DNA of 64,000 nucleotides from Pseudomonas taetrolens (GTDB lineage Bacteria; Pseudomonadota; Gammaproteobacteria; Pseudomonadales; Pseudomonadaceae): NCBI RefSeq assembly GCF_900475285.1, contig NZ_LS483370.1, positions 4,230,001 to 4,294,000 of the forward strand, read 5' to 3'. Shown piece by piece: positions 55,960 to 64,000 of this stretch (position 1 is its first letter; each line of letters starts with the position of its first letter). The notes under the pieces were generated by a model. It saw only the letters and a program-made list of their open reading frames with translations, ran no database searches and was not told where the DNA came from. The position numbers and the translations under genes were made by a program.

Positions 55960-58044
55960 ATGTCTATGTCCCGCTTTACTGCTGCTTACCGTTTGACCCA
56001 TGGCCAAACGGTATTGCCTTTTACCTTGAGCGCACTGTGCTGCGCCCTGCTGTCACCTGCGGCCCTGGCCGAGACCTCGACCGGGCCTGTCAACGAACTC
56101 AGCCCCACGGTGGTCACCGCCGTGGCGCCCAGTTCGCCGCTGACGGTGGTCACCCACCCCAAGGACCCGCGCCAACCGGTTCCCGCCAGTGACGGCGGTG
56201 ACTACCTGAAGACCATTCCCGGTTTCGCCTTGATCCGTAACGGCGGCACCAATGGTGATCCGGTGCTGCGTGGCATGTTCGGCTCGCGCCTGAATATCCT
56301 CACCAACGGCGGCATGATGCTCGGCGCGTGCCCCGGACGCATGGACGCCCCGACGTCCTATATCTCACCTGAAACCTACGACCGGCTGACGGTGATCAAA
56401 GGCCCGCAAACCGTGCTTTGGGGTCCTGGCGCGTCGGCGGGCACCATCTTGTTTGAACGCGAACCGGAGCACTTTGGCGAGCTGGGCACACGGGTCAACG
56501 CAAGCCTGCTGGCGGCCTCCAACGGACGCTTCGACAAGACCCTGGACGCCGCAGCCGGTGGCCCGCAAGGCTATGTGCGGGTGATCGGCAACACCGCCCA
56601 CTCGGACGATTACAAAGACGGCAATGGCGACACGGTGCCGTCGCGCTATGACAAGTGGAACGGCGATATTGCCCTCGGCTGGACCCCGGACGCCGACACC
56701 CTGCTCGAACTCACCGCCGGCAAGGGCGATGGTGAAGCACGTTCCGCCGGGCGCGGCATGGACGGTAGCCAGTACAAGCGTGAAAGCCTCGGCCTGCGCT
56801 TTGAAAAGTCCAATATCGGCGAGGTGCTCGACAGCATCGAAGCGCAGGTCTATTACAACTACGCTGACCACGTCATGGATAACTACAGCCTGCGCACGCC
56901 TTCAGGCACCGGCATGATGGCCGGCCCCATGGCCAGCAACGTTGACCGTCGGACCCTGGGAGCGCGGATCAAAGCCACCTGGCGCTGGGCTGATTACCAG
57001 TTGATCAGCGGGATCGACGCGCAGACCAACGAGCATCGCAAGCGTTCCGGCATGGGCATCGACACCTACAAGGAGCAGAACTGGAGCAAAGACGCCGACT
57101 TCCATAACTATGGCGCCTTTGGCGAGCTGACCTGGTACGCCACCGAGCGGGATCGCGTGATTACCGGCGCACGCGTGGACCGCGCGTCAGCCAAGGATTA
57201 CCGCGCAAAACTGGGCTCGGGGATGATGGCCCGCGCCAACCCCACGCTCGATAAAACCCGCGCCGACACCCTGCCCAGCGGCTTCATCCGTTACGAGCAC
57301 GACCTGGCAGACAGCCCGACCACGGTGTATGCCGGCCTTGGCCATGCGCAGCGCTTCCCGGATTACTGGGAACTGTTTTCGCCGACGTCCGGCCCCACCG
57401 GCTCGGTCAATGCGTTCGATGCCATCAAACCTGAAAAAACCACGCAACTCGACGTTGGCCTGCAATACAAAACCCCGGACCTGGAAGCCTGGGTATCGGC
57501 TTACGCCGGGGAAGTCCGTGATTACATCCTGTTCGACTACAGCCGCGGCGCCTCCCAGGCACAAAACATCAATGCGCGCATCATGGGCGGCGAACTCGGG
57601 GCAGCCTATCAGTTGACCTCGCACTGGAAAGCCGACGCGACGCTGGCCTACGCCTGGGGCAAGAACAGCACCGACGGCAAGGCACTGCCACAAATGCCGC
57701 CGCTGGATACTCGCTTTGGCCTCACCTACAGCGAAGACGACTGGAGCGCCGGTGCCCTGTGGCGCGTGGTTGCCGCGCAAAACCGCATCGACCGCAACGC
57801 CGGTAACGTGGTCGGCAAGGACTACGCCAAAAGCGCCGGGTTTGGCGTGTTCTCGTTGAATGGCGCGTACCGCATCAACGCGAATCTCAAAGTCAGCGCC
57901 GGGGTCGACAACCTGCTGGATAAAAACTACAGCGAGCACCTGAACATGGCGGGTAACGCGGGCTACGGCTATCCGGCCAACGACCCGAGGCCGATCAATG
58001 AACCGGGCCGCACCCTGTGGACCAAAGTGGATGTGAGCTTCTAA
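55960..58044 (+). CDS. oprC: OprC-like TonB-dependent copper receptor
   Basis: A 694-aa outer-membrane receptor with a signal peptide (about 10-38), plug domain (about 65-170) and 22-strand barrel ending in VDVSF. Two OprC copper-ligand signatures are visible: CxxxM in GACPGRM (Cys codon 56329-56331) and HxM in YADHVMD. OprC imports copper in P. aeruginosa. The start may be ATG at 55960 or 55966 (GGA six bases before the latter). Downstream is a PepSY membrane protein, upstream the chaperone and DUF2946 genes. Confidence 0.92.
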   Translation: MSMSRFTAAYRLTHGQTVLPFTLSALCCALLSPAALAETSTGPVNELSPTVVTAVAPSSPLTVVTHPKDPRQPVPASDGGDYLKTIPGFALIRNGGTNGDPVLRGMFGSRLNILTNGGMMLGACPGRMDAPTSYISPETYDRLTVIKGPQTVLWGPGASAGTILFEREPEHFGELGTRVNASLLAASNGRFDKTLDAAAGGPQGYVRVIGNTAHSDDYKDGNGDTVPSRYDKWNGDIALGWTPDADTLLELTAGKGDGEARSAGRGMDGSQYKRESLGLRFEKSNIGEVLDSIEAQVYYNYADHVMDNYSLRTPSGTGMMAGPMASNVDRRTLGARIKATWRWADYQLISGIDAQTNEHRKRSGMGIDTYKEQNWSKDADFHNYGAFGELTWYATERDRVITGARVDRASAKDYRAKLGSGMMARANPTLDKTRADTLPSGFIRYEHDLADSPTTVYAGLGHAQRFPDYWELFSPTSGPTGSVNAFDAIKPEKTTQLDVGLQYKTPDLEAWVSAYAGEVRDYILFDYSRGASQAQNINARIMGGELGAAYQLTSHWKADATLAYAWGKNSTDGKALPQMPPLDTRFGLTYSEDDWSAGALWRVVAAQNRIDRNAGNVVGKDYAKSAGFGVFSLNGAYRINANLKVSAGVDNLLDKNYSEHLNMAGNAGYGYPANDPRPINEPGRTLWTKVDVSF

Positions 58045-58060
58045 ACACCTGACCCGCACT

Positions 58061-58088
58061 CTGCAGGCGCGCGTGATCGCGCCTGCAG
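58061..58088. repeat. Perfect palindromic hairpin between oprC and the PepSY gene
   Basis: CTGCAGGCGCG (58061-58071) and CGCGCCTGCAG (58078-58088) form an 11-bp perfect stem with a 6-nt loop. No T-tract follows. The arm resembles the REP unit at 38858 (CTGTAGGCGCG), so it may be a single REP half-element or a messenger-processing hairpin. Confidence 0.75.
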
Positions 58089-58119
58089 AACGCCAACTCA
58101 TCTTCGCGGAGCCGCTCAC

Positions 58120-59496
58120 ATGAGCCAACCAACACCGTCTTTTTACAACCTGGCCTGGCGCTGGCATTTCTATGCCGGGCTGTTCGTTGCGCCATTCATG
58201 ATCCTGCTGGCGCTGACCGGCATCATCTATCTGTTCAAGCCCCAGCTCGACCCCTTGATGTACGACCACCTGCTCAACGTCAGCCCGGGCCATCACCGCC
58301 TCAGCGCCGACACGCAGTTGCAGCGGGTGCAAGCCACTTATCCACAGGGCCATATCAGCCAGTACCTGCCCCCGATCAACCCTGAGCGCAGCGGACAGTT
58401 CGTCATTCATGACGGCGGGCGCGAGCTCAATGTGTTTATCAACCCATACAACGGCGAAGTGCTGGGCGAGCAAGACGCCAAACTCAACCTGCAAGCCGTG
58501 GCTCGGGCACTGCATGGCGAACTGATGATTGGCACCCTCGGTGACCGGCTGATCGAACTGGCCGCCGGCTGGGGCGTGGTGCTGGTGATTTCCGGGCTTT
58601 ACCTGTGGTGGCCCCGCGGGCAATCGGCAGCCGGCATTCTGTGGCCGCGCCTGAGCCGGCGCGGCCGAGTGTTGTGGCGCGACCTGCACGCCGTGACCGG
58701 TTTCTGGGGCGCCGCGCTGCTGTTGTTCATGCTGCTCAGCGGCATGACCTGGACCGGTTTCTGGGGCAAGCAATACGCCGAACTGTGGAATCAGTTCCCG
58801 GCCGCCATGTGGATGAACGTGCCCGCCTCCGACCTTGAAGCCCGAACGCTCAACACCGCGACTCGCCAGACCGTGCCCTGGGCCATGGAAAACACGCCCA
58901 TGCCGACCTCCGGCGCCCATGCCGAACACATGGCCCATGCCGGTCACTCGGCTGGCCCGGCAGCGCCCGGCGTCACCCTGCAACAGGTGTTTGAAACCGC
59001 CACGGCACGCAAGGTCGAGCCGGGCTACAGCATCACCCTGCCCACCACCGCCGAAGGCGTGTTCACCATCGCCGTGTTTGCGGACGACCCGCGCAATGAC
59101 GCCACCCTGCATGTGGATCAATACACCGGCGAGGTACTGGCCGACGTACGCTGGCAGCACTACCCCACTGTCGCCCGCGTCACTGAAATGGGCGTCATGC
59201 TGCACGAAGGCAAAATGTTCGGTTCACTGAACCAGATTGCGATCCTGCTGGTGTGCCTGATGATCCTGCTGAGTTCGATCAGCGGCCTGGTGATCTGGTG
59301 GAAGCGCCGCCCGCAAGGTCGTTGGGGCGTACCGCCCTTGCGTCACGAGCTGCCGACCTGGAAAACCGGGGTGCTGATCATACTCGCGCTGGCGATTGTG
59401 TTCCCGCTGGTGGGCGCCTCTTTGATTGCCGTGTGGGCACTGGATCGCCTGGTGCTGATCTTTCGTTCAACCCGGCAACGTGAACGTCACTCATAA
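58120..59496 (+). CDS. PepSY-associated transmembrane protein (copper/iron reductase-like)
   Basis: A 458-aa inner-membrane protein with four helices (about 18-40, 150-170, 195-220, 370-395, plus a C-terminal one) and PepSY domains between them. Signatures are WRWHFYAGLFVAPFMILLALTG, ARALHGELMIGTLGDR and WRDLHAVTGFWGAALLLF, with membrane-embedded His typical of these reductase-like proteins. A periplasmic loop carries the metal-binding run HAEHMAHAGHSA. Usually encoded next to TonB receptors; here with oprC it probably reduces or otherwise handles copper. Confidence 0.88.
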   Translation: MSQPTPSFYNLAWRWHFYAGLFVAPFMILLALTGIIYLFKPQLDPLMYDHLLNVSPGHHRLSADTQLQRVQATYPQGHISQYLPPINPERSGQFVIHDGGRELNVFINPYNGEVLGEQDAKLNLQAVARALHGELMIGTLGDRLIELAAGWGVVLVISGLYLWWPRGQSAAGILWPRLSRRGRVLWRDLHAVTGFWGAALLLFMLLSGMTWTGFWGKQYAELWNQFPAAMWMNVPASDLEARTLNTATRQTVPWAMENTPMPTSGAHAEHMAHAGHSAGPAAPGVTLQQVFETATARKVEPGYSITLPTTAEGVFTIAVFADDPRNDATLHVDQYTGEVLADVRWQHYPTVARVTEMGVMLHEGKMFGSLNQIAILLVCLMILLSSISGLVIWWKRRPQGRWGVPPLRHELPTWKTGVLIILALAIVFPLVGASLIAVWALDRLVLIFRSTRQRERHS

Positions 59497-59647
59497 CCAG
59501 GATTAGGCATCCGAGAGGCGCATTCCAGAGCGCTGGTTATACTGACGCGCCACGATCACCCATTGAATGGCAACACGCTGCACGCAGCATGACCCGCCGC
59601 CAGGAGGCAGCGGGCACACCTCTTGAAATAAGCGACTCACTGCCCCG

Positions 59648-61765
59648 ATGAACAACTACCTGCTTTCCAGCCTCTGCCTGCTGGCGATCAACAGCGCCCA
59701 GGCCGACGACACCGCCCCTTCGCTGATGTTGCCCGCAGCCAGCATCACAGCGCCTGAAGTCGATGCCGAACACACCGACCTCAAGACCGCGACCAGCGCC
59801 GGCTCACGGCTGAACCTCAACAGCCTCGAAACCCCGGCCAGTGTCGAAAGCCTGAGCGGCGAACGGGTTCGCGCACGCGGCGACCGCAACGTACAGGAGG
59901 CGGTAACCCGTACCACGGGCATCACCAGCAATGGCAACCCTGGCAACGGAGGTTCATCCTACTCGGCCCGCGGTTTTGTCGGCGCAGGCTCGGTGATGCA
60001 GCTCTACGATGGCATCCGCATGTACAGCGGCGCTGGCACCGTGACCTTCCCGGTCGACGATTGGTCAGTGGAACGAATCGACGTGCTGCGCGGCCCGGCC
60101 TCGGTGCTGTACGGCGAAGGCGCGACCGGCGCAGTGATCAACGTGATACCGAAGAAGCCGTTCAGCGGCGAAATCGAAAACCGCATCCGTGTCGGTTATG
60201 GCACTGACGACACCCGGCAGCAGGCACTGGACAGTGGTGGCTCGCTGACCGACACCCTGAGCTATCGGTTAGCTATCAACCATACCCAGAGCAATGGCTG
60301 GATCGACCACGGCGACTCCGAGAACACCTATATCAGCGCCGCCCTGCGCTGGCAGGCACGCGATGACCTGGCCTTTACCCTGAGCCACGACTATGGCGAC
60401 CAACAACCGCAAAACGATTTCGGCGTACCGCTGATCAACGGCCGCTACCACAAGAGCCTGCGTGACAAGCAATACAATGTGCGGGACGCCAAGCTGCACT
60501 ACAACGATCAATGGACACGCCTCAACAGCGAGTGGCAGATCAACGACAACCTCGTCGCCCGCAACGAACTGTATTACCTCAAGGCCCAGCGCCGCTGGCA
60601 GAACGCCGAAAACCATGCCTGGGACGAAAACCGGCAAACCCTGCTGCGCAGTGGCTATTTCAGCATCAAGCATCAGCAGGAACAGGTGGGCGACCGTCAG
60701 ACCTTCACCCTCAACCATGACCTGATGGGCCTGAACAGCAAAACCCTGGTGGGCGTCGACTACAACCGTATCCATTTCGATCTGCACAGCAATGCGCCCT
60801 ATGACGATGTGGTAGACGGCGGCGAACCGATTGATCGATACCACCCGGACCGCGGCGAGTTCGTCAGCCATTCGCCGTACCGCGATCAGTTCAAGACCAC
60901 CACCCAACAGGTGTCGCTGTTTGCCGAGAACCGCACCGAGCTCAGCGATCAACTGTCGCTGGTCACCGGTGTGCGCCGCGACATCGTGCACCTGGACCGC
61001 GATGACCTGATCGACCACACTCGCACTGACCGCAGCCTGTCGGCCAACAGCTGGAAAGTCGGCCTGGTGTATGAACTGACGCCGGACATGTCGGTGTACG
61101 CGCAACAAGCTACCAGCGTCGACGGCGTGGCCGGGCTGATCAGCCTGTACCCGACCGAGCAGGGTTTTGACATGGCCAGAGCCCGCCAGACCGAAATTGG
61201 CGTCAAGCAGATGTTCTGGGACCAGCGCGGCGAGTGGACACTGGCGGCGTACCACATCGTTAAAAAGGATTTGCTGACGCCCGACCCCAATAACCCGAAC
61301 GTGTCGCTGCAAGTCGGTGAGCAATCATCCGACGGACTCGAAGCCAGCCTTGAGATGCAACTGCCGAACCGCTGGCAATTGCAGGCGAATGCCTCGGTGG
61401 TGCGTGCCGAATACGACACCTTCGATGATGGCGGCGTCTCGCGCAAAGGCAACCGCCCGACCGACGTGCCGCGCCGTACCGCTAACCTGTGGCTGAGCAA
61501 AACCCTCACCGATGAGCTGAATGCCGGGGCCGGCGTACGTTATGTCGACGCACGCTATGCCGACACGGCCAACACCGTTGAGCTACCAAGTTATACCGTG
61601 GTCGATGCCTCCGTGAGCTGGAAAGCCCTGCCCAAAACCACCCTGGGCCTGCGCCTGAACAATTTGTTCAACCGCCAGTACGCCATAAGCCAATACAATA
61701 GCGGCCAGCAATGGATCATGGGCGAGCCCCGCTCGTTCTTCGTGACCGCCGACTACACCTTTTAA
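59648..61765 (+). CDS. TonB-dependent siderophore-type receptor
   Basis: A 705-aa outer-membrane receptor. It has a short signal peptide (to about QADD), plug domain (about 45-165; RVRARGDRNVQEAVTRTTG, VERIDVLRGPASVLYGEG) and barrel ending VTADYTF. It precedes an ABC-importer operon of the FecBCD type, so it and the transporter should take up the same metal chelate. The position after the cob genes parallels the receptor gene beside the cob cluster in P. aeruginosa. The ligand is unknown; cobalamin, siderophore or other metallophore are all possible. No B12 riboswitch or clear Fur box was seen upstream. Confidence 0.9.
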   Translation: MNNYLLSSLCLLAINSAQADDTAPSLMLPAASITAPEVDAEHTDLKTATSAGSRLNLNSLETPASVESLSGERVRARGDRNVQEAVTRTTGITSNGNPGNGGSSYSARGFVGAGSVMQLYDGIRMYSGAGTVTFPVDDWSVERIDVLRGPASVLYGEGATGAVINVIPKKPFSGEIENRIRVGYGTDDTRQQALDSGGSLTDTLSYRLAINHTQSNGWIDHGDSENTYISAALRWQARDDLAFTLSHDYGDQQPQNDFGVPLINGRYHKSLRDKQYNVRDAKLHYNDQWTRLNSEWQINDNLVARNELYYLKAQRRWQNAENHAWDENRQTLLRSGYFSIKHQQEQVGDRQTFTLNHDLMGLNSKTLVGVDYNRIHFDLHSNAPYDDVVDGGEPIDRYHPDRGEFVSHSPYRDQFKTTTQQVSLFAENRTELSDQLSLVTGVRRDIVHLDRDDLIDHTRTDRSLSANSWKVGLVYELTPDMSVYAQQATSVDGVAGLISLYPTEQGFDMARARQTEIGVKQMFWDQRGEWTLAAYHIVKKDLLTPDPNNPNVSLQVGEQSSDGLEASLEMQLPNRWQLQANASVVRAEYDTFDDGGVSRKGNRPTDVPRRTANLWLSKTLTDELNAGAGVRYVDARYADTANTVELPSYTVVDASVSWKALPKTTLGLRLNNLFNRQYAISQYNSGQQWIMGEPRSFFVTADYTF

Positions 61766-61774
61766 CTGGAATCC

Positions 61775-61840
61775 TGTCGCCGCTGGCGCAGAAGAGCGCG
61801 ACCGCTTCGCGCTCGATCGCAGCCTTCGCCAGCGGCGACA
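61775..61840. repeat. REP-type nested palindrome, family A, copy 2
   Basis: Perfect 14-bp outer arms TGTCGCCGCTGGCG (61775-61788) and CGCCAGCGGCGACA (61827-61840), with an inner hairpin GAGCGCGA / TCGCGCTC (61794-61814). The outer arm read on the minus strand (TCGCCGCTGGCGAAGGCTGCG) is close to the left arm of 16213-16265. It sits 10 bp past the receptor stop. Confidence 0.85.
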
Positions 61841-61863
61841 ACGTTCACAAACCCCGGAACCTT

Positions 61864-62652
61864 ATGACCCGCCTCACCCTCACTCAGCTCGCCTGGACGC
61901 CTTTGGGCCATGGCCATTGTCATCACCAGTTTCAACTGCGCGATGCCAACCTGCACGTGGCGGCCGGGGAGTTCGTGGGGCTGATCGGGCCTAACGGCAG
62001 CGGCAAGACCAGCCTGTTGCGCTGCGCTTATCGCTTCAGCAAGCCGGAGCGGGGTGAAGTCCACCTGGACCGGCACAACCTCTGGCAACAATCATCGCGC
62101 TGGTGCGCCCGACGCATCGCGGTGGTGTTGCAAGAATTCCCCGACGCCTTCGGCCTGACCGTGGCTGAAATCGTCGCCATGGGTCGTACCCCGCACAAAG
62201 GCCTGTTTGATGGCGACACCGAGGTCGATCGGCAACTGGCCAGGGACGCCCTGGAATCTGTCGGCCTGCACGGTTTTGAAGACCACGCCTTCGCCACCTT
62301 GTCCGGTGGCGAAAAGCAGCGGGTGATTCTGGCCCGGGCGCTGACGCAGCAGCCCGAGCTGCTGATCCTCGATGAGCCGACCAATCACCTCGACCCACGT
62401 TATCAGCTCGAACTGCTGCAACTGCTCAAGCGCCTGCAGATCGGCACCCTGGCCAGCATCCACGACCTTAATCTGGCCGCAGCTTTTTGCGACCGGCTGT
62501 ATGTGATCGACCACGGCCGGATCATCGCCAGCGGCACCCCGCGCGAGGTGCTGACCGTCGACCTGTTGCGCGACGTGTTTGGTGTCCAGGCCCTGGTCGA
62601 TGACCATCCCCTGTCCGGCTACCCGCGCATTACCTGGATAACCCAACCATGA
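61864..62652 (+). CDS. Iron-chelate-type ABC transporter ATPase (FecE family)
   Basis: A 262-aa ATPase with Walker A GPNGSGKTSLL, signature LSGGEKQRVILARAL, Walker B LLILDEPTNHLDP and the switch His in SIHDLNL. It powers uptake with the adjacent binding protein and permease. The ATG at 61864 is preceded by GGAA; a longer frame from 61711 overlaps the receptor. Its TGA overlaps the next ATG. Confidence 0.94.
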   Translation: MTRLTLTQLAWTPLGHGHCHHQFQLRDANLHVAAGEFVGLIGPNGSGKTSLLRCAYRFSKPERGEVHLDRHNLWQQSSRWCARRIAVVLQEFPDAFGLTVAEIVAMGRTPHKGLFDGDTEVDRQLARDALESVGLHGFEDHAFATLSGGEKQRVILARALTQQPELLILDEPTNHLDPRYQLELLQLLKRLQIGTLASIHDLNLAAAFCDRLYVIDHGRIIASGTPREVLTVDLLRDVFGVQALVDDHPLSGYPRITWITQP

Positions 62653-63599
62653 CTTTTATCCGCCTCGCGCTCTGCCTGAGCCTGCTGTCTGTTACCCAAT
62701 GGGCTCAGGCCGAAGCCACCCGCTACCCGCTGACAATCCAGAGCTGCAACCGCGACGTCACGTTCAATCAGGCGCCGACACACGCGGTCAGCCACGACAT
62801 CAACATGACGCAAATGATGCTTGCCCTGGGCCTCAAGCCACGCATGGCGGGCTACAGCGGCATCAGCGGCTGGAAGGCGGTCACGCCCGAGATGCAGGTG
62901 ATTCTCGACGGCCTGCCGGAACTGGCGAGCAAGTACCCTTCGATCGAAACCCTGCTCAATGCCAACGTTGATTTTTTCTTCGCCGGCTGGGATTACGGCA
63001 TGCGGGTAGGCGGCGATCTCACCCCACAAACCCTGACCCCGCTGGGGATCAATGTGTATGAGCTGACCGAGTCCTGCGCCTTTGTGATGAAGCGCCCGGC
63101 TGCCAGCCTCGAAGACACTTACAACGACCTGCGCAACCTGGGCAAGATCTTCGACGTGCAGGATCGCGCCAACGCCTTGATTGCACAAATGCAGCAGAGC
63201 GTTGCAGACACCCGCAAGACCCTGCCCGAGAGCCGGCCACGGGTGTTTTTGTATGACAGCGGAGAAGACCGCGCCATGACGTCAGGTCGCCTGGGCATTC
63301 CCCATGCCCTGATCGAAGCCGCCGGCGGTGACGATATCCTCGGCGACATTGACGCCAGCTGGACCCGCATCAATTGGGAAACCGTGGTCGAGCGCAACCC
63401 CGAGGTGATCGTCATCGTCGATTACAGCGAAGTCAGTGCCGAGCAAAAACAACACTTCCTTGAGCACAACCCGGCGTTGCAGTCCGTGGCAGCCATCCGC
63501 AACAAACGCTTTATCGTCATCCCCTATGTTCAGGCCACACCGGGCATCGACAACGTGGTGGCGATCAAAACCCTGGCCAAAGGCTTTCATCCGCAATGA
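62649..63599 (+). CDS. Periplasmic metal-chelate binding protein (FecB/FepB-like)
   Basis: A 316-aa protein with signal peptide (about 1-22) and the two-lobed class-III binding-protein pattern: THAVSHDINMTQMMLALGL in the N-lobe and RINWETVVERNPEVIVIVDY in the C-lobe. The substrate is not predictable from sequence. Coupled by ATGA overlaps to the ATPase (62649) and to the permease (63596). Confidence 0.9.
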   Translation: MTFIRLALCLSLLSVTQWAQAEATRYPLTIQSCNRDVTFNQAPTHAVSHDINMTQMMLALGLKPRMAGYSGISGWKAVTPEMQVILDGLPELASKYPSIETLLNANVDFFFAGWDYGMRVGGDLTPQTLTPLGINVYELTESCAFVMKRPAASLEDTYNDLRNLGKIFDVQDRANALIAQMQQSVADTRKTLPESRPRVFLYDSGEDRAMTSGRLGIPHALIEAAGGDDILGDIDASWTRINWETVVERNPEVIVIVDYSEVSAEQKQHFLEHNPALQSVAAIRNKRFIVIPYVQATPGIDNVVAIKTLAKGFHPQ

Positions 63600-64000
63600 C
63601 CGACCGTCGCTACTCTCTCATGCTGAGCGGCCTTGGCGTCCTGTTGCTGGTGTCGTGCGTAGTGTCGCTGGGCTTTGGTCCGGCGCGGGTGCCGGTGGAG
63701 GTGGTGTGGCACATCTTGCTGAACAAGCTGTTCGGTATCGGAGAGGTGAACTGGAGTCCCGGGCAAGCCCATATCGTGTGGCTGATCCGTGTGCCGCGCA
63801 TGCTGCTCGGGGCGCTGGTGGGCGCCGGGCTGGCGTTGATCGGTGCCGTCCTGCAAGCCGTGACCCGCAACCCGCTGGCCGACCCGCACCTGCTGGGTGT
63901 GACCAGTGGCGCGACGCTGGGCGCAGTGATCGTGGTGCTGCATGTCGGTCAAATCGTCGGCCTGCTGACCTTGCCGATTGCCGCATTTATCGGCGCCTTG
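63596..64000 (+). CDS. FecCD-family ABC permease (3' truncated by window edge)
   Basis: The first 135 codons of a membrane permease. The N-terminal helix (SLMLSGLGVLLLVSCVVSLGFG), the LIRVPRMLLGALVGAGLALIGAVLQAVTRNPLADPHLLG signature spread over about residues 61-100, and a further helix (VGLLTLPIAAFIGAL) are typical of FecCD/BtuC. The start overlaps the binding-protein stop (ATGA). The frame is open to the window end. Confidence 0.92.
   Translation, partial: MTDRRYSLMLSGLGVLLLVSCVVSLGFGPARVPVEVVWHILLNKLFGIGEVNWSPGQAHIVWLIRVPRMLLGALVGAGLALIGAVLQAVTRNPLADPHLLGVTSGATLGAVIVVLHVGQIVGLLTLPIAAFIGAL

Noticed and set aside
57187-59205. 672-codon open frame antisense to oprC and the PepSY gene
   Set aside because: It spans two real genes and the hairpin gap between them; the translated product is low in hydrophobic order and has no recognisable motif.

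Overview
The window is chromosomal DNA from a Pseudomonas, most likely of the fluorescens lineage. The gene order closely follows the Pseudomonas core: a Tad/Flp pilus locus with pprA and pprB; speA-yciH-NUDIX-DUF2333-dsbD-aroQ-accBC-prmA-DUF3426-dusB-fis-purH-purD-retS; and a CbiG-CobJ, cobI, cobH, cobG, cobL, cbiD, cobK set followed by a TonB receptor and an iron-chelate type ABC transporter. High GC with strong third-position bias, and GC-rich REP-type palindromes between genes, fit the same assignment.

Layout. 1-13,240: a complete Flp/Tad type IVb pilus locus. It holds the end of a TadG-like gene, the sensor kinase pprA coupled to a TadE-like pseudopilin, the prepilin peptidase fppA, the regulator pprB, a long leftward operon (rcpC-rcpA-tadZ-tadA-tadB-tadC-tadD-DUF3613) and a divergent flp pilin gene with its own terminator. 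13,475-21,156: the periplasmic repair and defence pair pbpC and yfhM (alpha-2-macroglobulin) around a 97-aa membrane protein gene. 21,263-22,822: a small bacteriocin island with a colicin E3-type ribonuclease toxin, its immunity gene and an 18-bp tandem repeat. 22,939-43,832: the MATE exporter, then core housekeeping genes (arginine decarboxylase, translation factor, disulfide reductase, dehydroquinase, biotin carboxylase pair, ribosomal protein methylase, tRNA dihydrouridine synthase, Fis, purine enzymes), RetS and a MarC protein.

43,860-46,125: a leftward three-gene operon of mutually similar proteins that I cannot assign to any known family. With the bacteriocin pair it is the most interesting accessory content here. 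46,459-54,224: divergent cobalamin operons (cobG-cobH-cobI-cobJ leftward, cobL-cbiD-cobK rightward). They mix an oxygen-dependent enzyme (CobG) with CbiG and CbiD types. 54,485-59,496: a copper module with two DUF2946-type proteins, a PCu(A)C chaperone, an OprC-like copper receptor and a PepSY membrane protein. 59,648-64,000: a siderophore-type TonB receptor followed by ATPase, binding-protein and permease genes joined by ATGA overlaps; the permease runs off the window edge.

I saw no rRNA, tRNA, CRISPR array, transposase or phage structural gene. Overlapping stop/start codons are frequent, so many neighbours are probably translated together. All family calls come from reading motifs and gene order; no database search was run.
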